64,000 nt of DNA from Christensenella sp. UBA1685 (GTDB lineage Bacteria > Bacillota > Clostridia > Christensenellales > CAG-138). Shown here piece by piece: positions 41,551 through 50,522 of this stretch; position 1 is the first letter of the stretch, and every line of letters starts with the position of its first letter. The position numbers and the translations under genes are program-made. The notes below the pieces were generated by a model, which saw nothing but the letters and a program-made list of their open reading frames with translations, ran no database searches and had not been told where the DNA came from. Where the stretch lies: assembly GCA_002320595.1 (NCBI GenBank), contig DCKB01000021.1:1-64000 (forward strand). Direction: 5' to 3'.

Positions 41551-41581
41551 AAAACTGCACCGTTTATCGCGGTGCAGTTTT
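41551..41581 (+). terminator. Intrinsic terminator after iadA
   Basis: AAAACTGCACCG / CGGTGCAGTTTT, perfect 12-bp stem, 7-base loop. Confidence 0.85.
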
Positions 41582-41734
41582 CATAATCTTAGCCGACAGC
41601 TTTGCCCGCATAAGCCGGCCCTGTCTTCTCCTTTTCTGGATTTAACGGATGGCTTGAATTAATTGCCTTTTATTTTTGGAGGGGCGGCGGTAGAAGAAAT
41701 CCAAGCACACCGTCCCATATTGTTATATTTTGTA

Positions 41735-41763
41735 TTGAATTATTACGTGATAAGATATATACT
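41735..41763 (+). promoter_or_regulatory. Promoter of the CoADR-rhodanese operon
   Basis: TTGAAT (41735-41740) and TATACT (41758-41763), spacer 17, about 23 bp before the ATG. The 150 bp upstream are AT-rich and hold no gene. Confidence 0.55.
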
Positions 41764-41785
41764 ATTAAAAAAAGGAGTTTAACGC

Positions 41786-43405
41786 ATGAAAATATTAATT
41801 GTTGGCGGCGTAGCGGGCGGTGCGTCAGCGGCCGCAAGGCTGCGCCGGCTAAGCGAAGACAATGAAATCACCATTTTTGAACGAGGCGACCACATTTCCT
41901 ATGCCAACTGCGGGCTGCCTTATTATGTTGGCGGCGTTATCGAGGATGGAGAAGATCTATTATTACAAACCCCGGAAAGCTTCTATGCCCGCTTTCATGT
42001 ACAAGTTCGGCTTCGCCATGAGGTGATTTCCGTCTTGCCCGATAAAAAACAAGTTTTGGTGCGGGATCTGCAGAAACGGACAGAATACTTGGAGGAGTAT
42101 GACGCATTGCTGCTTTCACCCGGCGCAAATCCCATCAATCCCTTTGGAGAGAATGCCGTTACCCTGCGCACTGTGGAGGATGCGTTTTCCCTGCGCGCCT
42201 TGTGCGAAAACGGTCAGATGGAAAGGGCTTTGGTGATTGGCGGCGGGTTTATCGGCCTTGAAGCTGCCGAAAACCTCATTGCTTGCGGCATAAAAGTAAC
42301 TTTGGCGGAAAAGATGAACCATGTGATGCCTAATATGGATCGGGAAATGACTCATCTTATTGAAAAAAAGCTCAAAAAGATGGGGGTTGACCTTCGCATT
42401 GGCTGTGGCGTAAAGGAGCTCAGAAGGGGAGAAGCCATTCTGGACAGCGGCGAAAAGCTAAGCTGCGATCTTGCTGTTTGCGCTATCGGCACCCATCCTT
42501 GCACTGATTTTCTGAAAAGTTCCGGCATTGCCATGACCGAAAGGGGGGCCATCCAAGTTGATAGCCGGCTGCGCACCAGCTTGCCAGACGTATATGCCGT
42601 AGGTGACGCGATAGCCATCCCCCACAAAGTGACGGGGAAAACCACGAACATTCCTTTGGCAGGGCCCGCCAACCGTCAAGGCCGTTTGGCTGCGGACGCT
42701 ATAATGGGCCGGAAAGTTACCTACACAGGAGCACAGGGAGCTGCTATTTTAAAGCTGGATGACATGACGGTTGCTTCTGCAGGCGCCTCTGAAAGTCAGC
42801 TCAAAGCCGCAAATATCCCTTATACAAAAAGCTACACCCATTCCCTGCCCCATGCGGGGTACTATCCCGGAGGGCGCATGATGAGCGTAAAATTGCTTTT
42901 CTCCCCAGACGGGAGCCAAGTGCTTGGAGCGCAAATTGTTGGATACGAAGGCGTTGATAAAGCCATTGATCTGTTCTCCACTGCGATCAGCCGGGAAATG
43001 AGCGTATTCGACCTTGCGGAGCTGGAGCTAAGCTATGCGCCGCCTTTTTCTTCCGCCAAGGCTCCCGTAAACATAGCCGGGTATGTTGCCTCCAACATTG
43101 CTGAGGGGCTCCACGAGGTATTCTATTCCAGCGACATTCCAGAGCTGGATCCCAACACGGACCTGCTTGTTGATATCCGCACGCAGAGTGAATATGATAA
43201 AGGCACTATCCCGGGAGCCATCCTGCTACCTTTGGATGAAATCAGGGCGCGCTGCAATGAGCTTCCCCGGGACAAGAACCTTTACATTTTCTGCCGTATA
43301 GGCCAACGAGGCTATTACGGATACAGGCAGCTGAAATTGTTGGGCTTTGAACATGTAAAGAACCTCAGCGGCGGATTTATGAGCTATATGGAGGCACAAG
43401 ATTAA
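41786..43405 (+). CDS. CoA-disulfide reductase-like flavoprotein fused to rhodanese
   Basis: 539 residues. FAD-binding GGVAGGASAAARLRR, the single redox Cys42 in SYANCGLPYYVGG that forms a mixed disulfide with CoA, NAD(P)-binding GGGFIGLEAAENL and FAD motif VYAVGDAI mark a CoADR/NADH-oxidase family enzyme. The C-terminal ~90 residues are a rhodanese domain with active Cys in LYIFCRIGQRGYYGYRQ. CoADR-RHD proteins reduce CoA disulfide, persulfides or polysulfides with NAD(P)H. Overlaps the next gene by one base; together they look like a thiol or sulfur redox unit. AAAGGAG before the ATG. Confidence 0.92.
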   Translation: MKILIVGGVAGGASAAARLRRLSEDNEITIFERGDHISYANCGLPYYVGGVIEDGEDLLLQTPESFYARFHVQVRLRHEVISVLPDKKQVLVRDLQKRTEYLEEYDALLLSPGANPINPFGENAVTLRTVEDAFSLRALCENGQMERALVIGGGFIGLEAAENLIACGIKVTLAEKMNHVMPNMDREMTHLIEKKLKKMGVDLRIGCGVKELRRGEAILDSGEKLSCDLAVCAIGTHPCTDFLKSSGIAMTERGAIQVDSRLRTSLPDVYAVGDAIAIPHKVTGKTTNIPLAGPANRQGRLAADAIMGRKVTYTGAQGAAILKLDDMTVASAGASESQLKAANIPYTKSYTHSLPHAGYYPGGRMMSVKLLFSPDGSQVLGAQIVGYEGVDKAIDLFSTAISREMSVFDLAELELSYAPPFSSAKAPVNIAGYVASNIAEGLHEVFYSSDIPELDPNTDLLVDIRTQSEYDKGTIPGAILLPLDEIRARCNELPRDKNLYIFCRIGQRGYYGYRQLKLLGFEHVKNLSGGFMSYMEAQD

Positions 43406-43860
43406 TGGAGAGCCTGAAAAAACTTCTGGAAAGCGGATTTGGAAAGGCGGATTGCTACACCGCTGCAGAAAAAGAGCTTTATGGTGACGTAAACATGAAC
43501 TGCTGTGAGCGCATTTTGTATGGCGCCAATCAGGCATATGCTTTGGGGTTGAAAAAGGAAGACCTCCGCCTTGCAGCCCCCTTTGGCGGCGGGATGGGCG
43601 TCGGCACCGTTTGCGGTGCAGTTTCCGGTTGTCTTATGGTTTTAGGCCTTCTCTATTCCGGAAAACTGGAAAAAGAAACTGCATTGAAAGAAAGCATAAC
43701 AATTCCCTTCCTTCAGAGGGTAAAGAAAAAGCAAGGCGGCCTGACCTGCCATTACAACAAAGCGCATTATGCTATCCAGGAACCCGTATTTGACTGCAGC
43801 GCCGTGATTCTCTCCCTGGCAGAATGTTTGGACGAAACGGTTGCGTCTCTGAACGGATAA
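43405..43860 (+). CDS. C_GCAxxG_C_C family protein
   Basis: 151 residues with the family Cys pattern: NCCERI, FGGGMGVGTVCGAVSGCLMVLG and a late FDCSAVI. This putative redox family is often found next to sulfur- or CoA-disulfide-related flavoproteins, as here. The ATG shares its A with the TAA stop of the preceding gene, so translation is coupled. Biochemical role unknown. Confidence 0.88.
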   Translation: MESLKKLLESGFGKADCYTAAEKELYGDVNMNCCERILYGANQAYALGLKKEDLRLAAPFGGGMGVGTVCGAVSGCLMVLGLLYSGKLEKETALKESITIPFLQRVKKKQGGLTCHYNKAHYAIQEPVFDCSAVILSLAECLDETVASLNG

Positions 43861-43870
43861 ATGAAATGCG

Positions 43871-43894
43871 AAAGGCCTGCGCGCGCAGGCCTTT
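43871..43894. terminator. Bidirectional terminator
   Basis: AAAGGCCTGCG / CGCAGGCCTTT around a very short loop, between convergent genes. Confidence 0.8.
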
Positions 43895-43906
43895 TCGTGT
43901 TTTTAA

Positions 43907-44623
43907 TCAAATAATCAGCTTAAACCGATCGCTGTTGATGTATTGTTGCGTGCGGTGAGATGGCATGTTTGCCATGTCATAGGTGAGGCTGGAAATATAC
44001 AATAGCGGATAATCTCTGGGAACACCTAAGTAGGTAGCCATTTGGTAACTAGCACGCTTTACTTCAATCACCTTTGTAGCATGGGAGAAGCGGATATCGT
44101 GCTTGTCTCTTAAAACCGCAAACAGCGAGGTATTGTTCAGATCCTCATTCAGCAAAAACTGATAAGTTGAAGCCGGGTAGCGGCTAATTTCTATTGACAC
44201 GGGAACATCGTCCGCATATCTGATGCGTTCAACGGCAATAACCTTATCCTCCGGAGTAAGGTTCAGTTCGGTTATGTCTTCCGGCTCGATGTCTTCAATC
44301 ACACATTTGATGGTTTTAGCGCCAGGCTTCATGCCGTTGATATTGCAGATGTCCGTAAAGCTATATATGCCGGACATGCTTTTATACAGCTTTTTGGATG
44401 CAATAAAAGTCCCTTTGCCTCTGCGGCGCATCAGCAGGTTTTCCTTCACCAGGATGTCCAACGCGCTGCGGATGGTAATACGGCTGACTGAGTAGATTTC
44501 ACTGAGTTCCTTTTCCGTCGGGATCCTTTGTTCAGCACTATATTTCCCGTTCTGGATATCCTCGCGGATAATATAGGCCAGCTGGATATACAATGGTTCT
44601 GCGGAATCGCTTTCTAAACGCAT
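43907..44623 (-). CDS. GntR-family regulator, HutC subfamily
   Basis: 238 residues. GntR winged HTH (PLYIQLAYIIREDIQNGKYSAEQRIPTEKELSEIYSVSRITIRSALDILVKENLLMRRRGKGTFI) and a UTRA/UbiC effector domain (KVIAVERIRYADDVPVSIEISRYP; PLLYISSLTYD). Such proteins sense sugars, amino sugars or amino-acid derivatives. It follows the patB-type gene on the same strand; a dyad at 44682-44699 suggests autoregulation. It is also the best local candidate to control the nine-gene operon starting at 56552. Confidence 0.88.
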   Translation of the reverse strand: MRLESDSAEPLYIQLAYIIREDIQNGKYSAEQRIPTEKELSEIYSVSRITIRSALDILVKENLLMRRRGKGTFIASKKLYKSMSGIYSFTDICNINGMKPGAKTIKCVIEDIEPEDITELNLTPEDKVIAVERIRYADDVPVSIEISRYPASTYQFLLNEDLNNTSLFAVLRDKHDIRFSHATKVIEVKRASYQMATYLGVPRDYPLLYISSLTYDMANMPSHRTQQYINSDRFKLII

Positions 44624-44681
44624 GTCTACCCCTTTTCCTAGTTTATAGCATATTGTGATAGCACAAACCAGTATCCATGAA

Positions 44682-44711
44682 AAGTATACCTTGATACTTG
44701 GTAAAAAGCAA
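44682..44711 (-). promoter_or_regulatory. Promoter and dyad upstream of the GntR gene
   Basis: Minus-strand TTGCTT (44706-44711) and TATACT (44683-44688), spacer 17. The dyad AAGTAT (44682-44687) / ATACTT (44694-44699) covers the -10 and part of the spacer. Confidence 0.5.
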
Positions 44712-44725
44712 CTTCTTTTGCATTT

Positions 44726-45889
44726 TTACCTAGCCAAATTATCCCGGATCCGATCCAGGCACTCCCTGACCACCGTCCTGTCTGTGGCTACGTTGATGCG
44801 GGCGAAATTCTCTCCGCTCTTGCCGAAAACCATGCCCTCATCCAAAGCAACCCTGGCTTTTCCGCGAAGGAAACTGCGAAGCTCCAGGCCGCTTAGCCCA
44901 ACGCCTGAAAAGTCAATCCAGGCAAGGTAAGTGGCCTCAGGGCTTGTCATCTTCAGCTTTGGCATATATTCCTTAAGGTAGGCATCAACAAACTGGAAAT
45001 TCTCCCAAATATATTGTTTTACTTCGTCCAACCACTTATCTCCCTTGGCGTAGGCTGCACTGATGCCCGTAATGGAAACGGGATTATTGGGGATAATGCC
45101 GCACTGGGATTTGGAGCGGCGGGTGAATTCCTTGCGCATGGCTTCATCCGGAATAAAAATATTAGCCATTTTAAGGCCGGCCATATTAAACGTTTTGCTT
45201 GGAGAAGTGCATACGGCCAGCTTGCTGTAATTCGTCAATGTCCCCACAGGAACGTGCTCTGCTTTGAACACAAAGTCCATATGGATTTCATCAGCGATCA
45301 GATAGATACCGTTGCGGGAACAAATGTCGATGACGCGCCGCAGCTCTTCTTCCGTCCATGCCCGGCATACGGGATTGTGCGGGCTGCACAGCAACAGCAT
45401 TTTGTTTTCGGGGCGGGCGGCCTTCTCCTCCAGATCTTCAAAATCTATGGTGTAGTATCCTTCTTTTTCAATCAGCTCATTGTTCACAAGCCTGCGGTCA
45501 TTGTCCTGAATGCACTCTTCAAAAGGAAAATATACGGGCTTCTGAATGATTACGCCATCGCCCGGCTTGGTAAACGCCTGCACGAAAATGTTCAGGGCGC
45601 TGACTACGGTCACACTTGTGACCAGCCATTCCTTCCGGACCGTCCAGTTATGTCGGCGTTGCATCCAGCCCGCGATGGATTCAAAATAGCTGTCGGGCAA
45701 AACGGTATATCCAAAGATACCATGGTCGACTCGTTGGCGCATTGCCTCAATTGCTTCTTCACAGCAGCGGAAATCCATATCGGCGATCCAAAGGGGCAGC
45801 AATCCCTTCTCGGTAAACATTGAGGACATATTGTCCCATTTGGAACAACTTGTGCCTTTGCGATCGGTCATTTTATCAAAGTCGTACAT
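44726..45889 (-). CDS. PLP-dependent C-S lyase / aminotransferase, MalY-PatB type
   Basis: 387-residue fold-type I PLP enzyme. PLP-binding Lys232 in CTSPSKTFNMAGLK, Asp200 in LIADEIHMDF, Tyr/Asn contacts in HNPVCRAW, and the family start WDNMSSMF, LPLWIADMDF. MalY/PatB enzymes cleave cystathionine or cysteine conjugates, releasing thiol, pyruvate and ammonia. AAGGAGG before the ATG. The neighbouring CoADR-rhodanese unit suits sulfur handling. Substrate unproven. Confidence 0.88.
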   Translation of the reverse strand: MYDFDKMTDRKGTSCSKWDNMSSMFTEKGLLPLWIADMDFRCCEEAIEAMRQRVDHGIFGYTVLPDSYFESIAGWMQRRHNWTVRKEWLVTSVTVVSALNIFVQAFTKPGDGVIIQKPVYFPFEECIQDNDRRLVNNELIEKEGYYTIDFEDLEEKAARPENKMLLLCSPHNPVCRAWTEEELRRVIDICSRNGIYLIADEIHMDFVFKAEHVPVGTLTNYSKLAVCTSPSKTFNMAGLKMANIFIPDEAMRKEFTRRSKSQCGIIPNNPVSITGISAAYAKGDKWLDEVKQYIWENFQFVDAYLKEYMPKLKMTSPEATYLAWIDFSGVGLSGLELRSFLRGKARVALDEGMVFGKSGENFARINVATDRTVVRECLDRIRDNLAR

Positions 45890-45916
45890 AATGCCTCCTT
45901 GTTATATTTTATATTG

Positions 45917-45945
45917 TTGTAACATAGTACAATTTGTAGTAAAAT
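45917..45945 (+). promoter_or_regulatory. Promoter of the DUF3899 gene
   Basis: TTGTAA (45917-45922) and TAAAAT (45940-45945), spacer 17; overlaps the region where the divergent patB-type gene must start. Confidence 0.45.
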
Positions 45946-45973
45946 AGAGACAATCTCTAAGAGGAGTAAACCA

Positions 45974-46336
45974 ATGAAGCCTTTTCTTCGCCGCAGCCTA
46001 CCCTTCCTGATTGGGGGCATGGCCCTGACTTTGGCGCTCTATTTCACCCTTTTTCAATCCAGAAACTTCTTCGCAGGCCTCTCCGACGGCTGCTTTGTGA
46101 GCGGCGCCGTTCTTGTACTCATCAGCCTGGTTTGCGTTGTAAGCGCATCCGGGTTGTTTGACCGGGCGGGATACAGCTTCTATAGCTTCCGCCGCATCTT
46201 CAAGCGGGATGACGCAAAACCCGCCACCTTTGAAGAATACATGCAGAAGCATAAAGGCCTTAAAAGGAACTGGGCTCCTGCTGCTTGCGGTCTGGTTTTC
46301 CTGATCTTATCCATCGTGCTGGGGAGGCTTAGCTGA
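45974..46336 (+). CDS. DUF3899 membrane protein
   Basis: 120 residues, three hydrophobic helices: LPFLIGGMALTLALYFTLF, FVSGAVLVLISLVCVVSASGLFD (family motif), and PAACGLVFLILSIVLG. The middle FYSFRRIFKRDDAKPATFEEYMQKH is also typical. AGAGGAG before the ATG. Its stop overlaps by 8 bp the end of the convergent oppF gene. Function unknown. Confidence 0.8.
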   Translation: MKPFLRRSLPFLIGGMALTLALYFTLFQSRNFFAGLSDGCFVSGAVLVLISLVCVVSASGLFDRAGYSFYSFRRIFKRDDAKPATFEEYMQKHKGLKRNWAPAACGLVFLILSIVLGRLS

Positions 46337-47288
46337 AGGCTTTCGCCTGCTCCAAATATCCTGCATATTCACTTTCGGTACACAGAATGCTATGCCCTTC
46401 TTCTACCGGCCGCATCTGCAGCTTCTCGGCCGCATCATAGTGATAAAGAGAAGGGTCATAGCTGATACGCACCCTCCGCTTTTCTCCATGCGGGTTGGGC
46501 AGCGGGATAGAGGAAATCAGAGACTTCGTATACGGATGTAACGGGTTGCGGTACACCTTATCCGCTTCACCCATTTCCACGATTCTGCCCCGATACATAA
46601 CGCCGATCGTATCGGAGAAGTACTTGACCACAGAAAGATCATGGGCGATAAAGAGGATGGTTAGCCCCATCTCTTTTTTCAGGTCGTTCAACACATTGAT
46701 TACCTGGGCCTGAATGGATACGTCCAAGGCGGAAATAGGCTCATCGGCAATGACCATGGTAGGCTTTACGATCAAGGCTCGGGCAATGCCGATGCGTTGG
46801 CGTTGGCCGCCGGAAAACTCATGAGGATAGCGGGTTGCATGCTCTGGCAGCAGGCCGACGCGATAGAGGGATTCTTCCACCATCCTCTGCACCGCCGCTT
46901 CATCCTTAATCCCCTTAATCTTCAGGCCCTCTGCAATGATTTCCTGCACTGTCATGCGGGGATTCAAAGACGCAATAGGGTCTTGAAATACCATGGCAAT
47001 ATTGCTTGTTAGGAACTTTTGCAGTTCCCCATCCTTTTTTCCGGAAATCGTTTTTCCGTTAAATACCACTTCTCCCGAGGTGGGGTTGTACAGCCGGATG
47101 ATGGTACGGCCCAAGGTAGTTTTTCCGCAGCCGGATTCACCCACCAAGCCAAAAGTTTCTCCCTTTTTAACCTGAAAGCTGACTCCGTTAACAGCCTTAA
47201 CCGTTACCTTGTTTTTGCCGTAGCCTGAAGTAAAGTGCGTATGCAAATCCTTTACATCCAGAAGGATATCATGCTCATTGTTGTTCAT
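46329..47288 (-). CDS. oppF: Oligopeptide ABC ATPase OppF (system 2)
   Basis: 319 residues. Walker A GESGCGKT, Q-loop FQDPIASLNPRMT, signature FSGGQRQR, Walker B MVIADE and the OppF/DppF C-terminal region (PLHPYTKSLISSIPLPNPHGEKRRV). ATG 47288 is used because AGGAGG lies nine bases upstream; it overlaps the end of oppD by 14 bp. Last gene of the nine-gene operon. Confidence 0.92.
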   Translation of the reverse strand: MNNNEHDILLDVKDLHTHFTSGYGKNKVTVKAVNGVSFQVKKGETFGLVGESGCGKTTLGRTIIRLYNPTSGEVVFNGKTISGKKDGELQKFLTSNIAMVFQDPIASLNPRMTVQEIIAEGLKIKGIKDEAAVQRMVEESLYRVGLLPEHATRYPHEFSGGQRQRIGIARALIVKPTMVIADEPISALDVSIQAQVINVLNDLKKEMGLTILFIAHDLSVVKYFSDTIGVMYRGRIVEMGEADKVYRNPLHPYTKSLISSIPLPNPHGEKRRVRISYDPSLYHYDAAEKLQMRPVEEGHSILCTESEYAGYLEQAKAFS

Positions 47289-48330
47289 ACTTCTTATCCT
47301 CCTCAATCATGCGCTCAATGCGTTTGCGCAGTTCTTGGGGCATTTCCACTTTAGGCGCATAGGGATGCAAAAGCCACGTTGCAGCATAGTGTGTATCCGA
47401 GAGCCTGAAGAAAGGGGGTTCTTCCTTAAAGTCGATATCCAGCGCGTACAGGTTTCGAGGCGCAAACGCATCACCTTTGGGAGGCATAAGCATGTTGGGC
47501 GGCGCACCCGGGATTGAAAAAAGCCTCTCCCTGCTCTCGCTGTCAGGCATTGCAGACAGCAAAGCCCAGGTATACGGATGGGCGGGATGATAAAAGATGT
47601 CATCGCTAGTGCCAAATTCCACGATCTTACCAGCGTACATAACGCAGATTCTATCCGCCATGTTCGCCACCACACCCATGTTATGCGTAATGAAGATAAC
47701 GGAAAGATCTCGCTGTTTTTTCAGGGTTTTAATAAGATCCAGAATCTTGGATTGGATCGTCACATCCAGCGCTGTGGTGGGCTCGTCGCAAATCAAAATC
47801 TCCGGGTTGCAGGCCAATGCAATAACGATAACGATGCGTTGACGCATACCGCCGGAAAACTGAAAAGGATACTGGTTAAACCGCTTTTCAGGCTCCGGAA
47901 TGCCCACAGCACCCATAAGCTCGATGGCACTTTTCCTGGCCTCCTCGTGGCTTAAATTCTGGTGGATGCGCAAAGTTTCCGTAATCTGCTTTCCCACCTT
48001 CATAATGGGGTTCAGGGCAGAAAGCGGATCCTGGAACACCATGGCGATGCGCTTGCCGCGGATCTGGCAGAACTGTTTCTCCGTCAGCTTGGTCAGATCC
48101 ATGCCGTCATACAGGATTTCTCCCCGCTCAATGACTGCATTTTTAGAAAGAATCCCCATGATGGCTTTATTGGTAACAGACTTCCCGGAACCCGACTCGC
48201 CAACAATGCAAAGCGTCTCCCCCTTGTTCAGATCAAAGTTGACACCTCTGACTGCCTGCACCTTTCCCGCAAAAGCATTAAAGCTCACAGTCAAGTCTTT
48301 CACTTGAAGAATAGGATTTTGCTCTTTCAT
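47275..48330 (-). CDS. oppD: Oligopeptide ABC ATPase OppD (system 2)
   Basis: 351 residues. Walker A GESGSGKS, FQDPLSALNPIMKVG, signature FSGGMRQR, Walker B ILICDE, and the OppD C-terminus GAPPNMLMPPKGDAFAPRN. That region lacks the usual run of Cys found in Fe-S-like OppD tails. AAGGAGG before ATG 48330, 10 bp after oppC. Confidence 0.92.
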   Translation of the reverse strand: MKEQNPILQVKDLTVSFNAFAGKVQAVRGVNFDLNKGETLCIVGESGSGKSVTNKAIMGILSKNAVIERGEILYDGMDLTKLTEKQFCQIRGKRIAMVFQDPLSALNPIMKVGKQITETLRIHQNLSHEEARKSAIELMGAVGIPEPEKRFNQYPFQFSGGMRQRIVIVIALACNPEILICDEPTTALDVTIQSKILDLIKTLKKQRDLSVIFITHNMGVVANMADRICVMYAGKIVEFGTSDDIFYHPAHPYTWALLSAMPDSESRERLFSIPGAPPNMLMPPKGDAFAPRNLYALDIDFKEEPPFFRLSDTHYAATWLLHPYAPKVEMPQELRKRIERMIEEDKKYEQQ

Positions 48331-48340
48331 ACAAACCTCC

Positions 48341-49486
48341 TTAGGTGCCGCGCTGCGTGGGATCAAAGGCGTCTCTCAACCCGTTGCCGAAAAGGTTAAA
48401 GGAAATCATCAGCACGGAGATGAGCGCTGCCGGGAAAACCGTTTGATAGGGATACTGCAGCAAAACTGTCTGCGCATGGCTTAAGAGAACGCCCAGGGAA
48501 GCTTCCGGCGCCCGAATCCCCAATCCGATATACGCCAAAAAGCTTTCGGCGAAGATTGCGCTGGGGATAGCGATCATCGTTCTGGTCACAATGGGGCCGA
48601 TTGCATTGGGAAGGATGTGGCGGAAAATCAGCGTGCGGTCCTTTGTGCCCAAAGTGCGGGCCGCCAGCACGTATTCGCTATCCTTAAAACGGTAAAACTG
48701 AGCGCGGATCAACGTAGCGGTTCCCACCCAGTCCCGCACAACAAGCGCCATGATGATAGCGAACAGGCCGTTGCCGAAATACATAATGAACAACGTCATC
48801 ACAACGATGTTTGGAAACGCCTGAATGATCTCTGCAATGCGCATCATGACCATATCCACCATGCCGCCATAGTAGCCGGCAATGGAACCATAGATTACGC
48901 CAAAGCCCACGTTTGTCAGAACCGCAGCAAATGCGATAATCAAGGATATGCGGCATCCGCGCCACACGCGTGTCCAAAGATCGCGCCCAAGATAGTCCGT
49001 ACCAAACCAGAAATAATCATCCCCATAGCCGGAATAAATATAGGTGTCTATGCGGACATCGCACATTTTTACACCGTTGACAACCGACTCATTGGTAATC
49101 TCCAATATGCACCCTTCGGGATATTTCTCGGTGTCCGTCAGGTTGTCCTTCCGGCGGTTTTTCAGCACAGTTGAGCCATTCAGCAGGTTGATTTTCTCAC
49201 AGCCCGGAATGCGGGCAGGCAGGTTCGCTCGGTTCAAATCCTGATCGTTGTACCCATACTCATTCATCATTGGCCCCAGGATTGAGAAAAAAGCAATGAT
49301 GCAAATGATTATAAAGGCAATGATGGATGCCGTATTTTTGCCGAACCGCAACATGGCATCCTTAAAGAAGCCAACGGACTTTGTCTCAAATTTTGCATCA
49401 TGGATGGCATCATCCCGCTCATGGAGCTTAAAATCTTCCTTTTGCAGAGAGGAATACTCCGGGGCTGCATGTTCAAAAGTCCTCAT
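48341..49486 (-). CDS. oppC: Oligopeptide ABC permease OppC with large external loop (system 2)
   Basis: 381 residues, about 70 longer than the OppC of system 1. After TM1 (ASIIAFIIICIIAFFSILGPMM) comes an extracytoplasmic insertion of about 85 residues (RIPGCEKINLLNGSTVLKNRR, then CILEITNESVVNGVKMCDVRIDTYIYSGYG) with three Cys. The normal core follows (FGTDYLGRDLWTRVWRGCRISLIIA; coupling loop FKDSEYVLAARTLGTKDRTLIFRHILPN). Similar insertions occur in other Firmicute OppC proteins and probably touch the binding protein. ATGA overlap with oppB. Confidence 0.9.
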   Translation of the reverse strand: MRTFEHAAPEYSSLQKEDFKLHERDDAIHDAKFETKSVGFFKDAMLRFGKNTASIIAFIIICIIAFFSILGPMMNEYGYNDQDLNRANLPARIPGCEKINLLNGSTVLKNRRKDNLTDTEKYPEGCILEITNESVVNGVKMCDVRIDTYIYSGYGDDYFWFGTDYLGRDLWTRVWRGCRISLIIAFAAVLTNVGFGVIYGSIAGYYGGMVDMVMMRIAEIIQAFPNIVVMTLFIMYFGNGLFAIIMALVVRDWVGTATLIRAQFYRFKDSEYVLAARTLGTKDRTLIFRHILPNAIGPIVTRTMIAIPSAIFAESFLAYIGLGIRAPEASLGVLLSHAQTVLLQYPYQTVFPAALISVLMISFNLFGNGLRDAFDPTQRGT

Positions 49487-50433
49487 TGTTTCTTTCCTCC
49501 CATACGGACTCTGGGGTCGATCACTGCATAGAGCAAATCAACGATCAGCACAGTCATCAAGGACACCAACGAGTAGATCAGCAAAATAGCGATGGTCAGA
49601 TAGTGGTCGTTGGCGTTAATGGATTTTATCATAAGGCTACCCATTCCGGGGATAGCAAAAATGTTTTCTACAACAAGGGAACCGCCAAGCACATTTGCAA
49701 ACATGGGCACAATGATGTTGAGCACCGGGATGCAGGAATTCCGGATAGCATGGCGGAAAATGGCCTTGGGCCGGGTAAAGCCCTTGGTTCTGGCCAACAG
49801 GATATACTCTGAATTAAGGGACTCGATCAGTTCTGCCCTCATATATCTGGCTACCTTTGCCATGGGATCCAGGGCAAGAGAAAGCGTAGGCAGAAAAAGG
49901 GAAAGATACTTAACAGCTGCTACATCCGACACGGTGTAAGTAATGGGAAACCAGCCAAACTTATAGCCTGCAAAGTATTGCAGCAGCGTGGCATAGATAA
50001 AGGAAGGGATCGAAATAAACAGAATGACGAAAAGAGAGATCCCGTGGTCTGTTAATGTGTTTTTTCGAATCGCCGCAATAGCGCCGAAAATCAGGCCTAT
50101 GGGAATGGAAGCAAGCAAAGATACCACGTTGATAAACAAAGTCAGTGGCACCTTCCCTCCCAGCACTTGAAATACCGGCACGTTGGGCTGGATTTTCATG
50201 GAGATGCCCCAATCGCCCTTAAACAGCACGTTTTTCATAAAAATACCGTACTGTTCAATGAGCGGCCTGTCCAGATGGTATTTCGCCTGGATCATGTCCA
50301 GGACCTCCGCTGATATGGTGGGATCATCGTAAATGGAGGTGGGCATAAGGCGGATAACCAAAAATGCTACGGTCACAATAATGAATAAAGTGAGGAGCAT
50401 GGCTAAAAGTCTTTGCAGCACATAACGAGCCAT
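49483..50433 (-). CDS. oppB: Oligopeptide ABC permease OppB (system 2)
   Basis: 316 residues: TM1 (LLAMLLTLFIIVTVAFLVIRLMPTS), coupling loop SLNSEYILLARTKGFTRPKAIFRHAIRNSCIPVLN and GGSLVVENIFAIPGMGSLMIKSI. Overlaps oppC by 4 bp. The 89-bp gap to oppA contains an imperfect GGGCTC...GAGGGCCC pairing that may serve as a spacer hairpin. AAGGAGCC before the ATG. Confidence 0.92.
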   Translation of the reverse strand: MARYVLQRLLAMLLTLFIIVTVAFLVIRLMPTSIYDDPTISAEVLDMIQAKYHLDRPLIEQYGIFMKNVLFKGDWGISMKIQPNVPVFQVLGGKVPLTLFINVVSLLASIPIGLIFGAIAAIRKNTLTDHGISLFVILFISIPSFIYATLLQYFAGYKFGWFPITYTVSDVAAVKYLSLFLPTLSLALDPMAKVARYMRAELIESLNSEYILLARTKGFTRPKAIFRHAIRNSCIPVLNIIVPMFANVLGGSLVVENIFAIPGMGSLMIKSINANDHYLTIAILLIYSLVSLMTVLIVDLLYAVIDPRVRMGGKKQ

Positions 50434-50522
50434 GGCAGAGGGCTCCTTTCATAGGATGGGCGGATGTTGCGCAGGGCTCCCCCCTTTCAAGAAGAGAGGG
50501 CCCCGCGCTTCAGGGAAACAGA

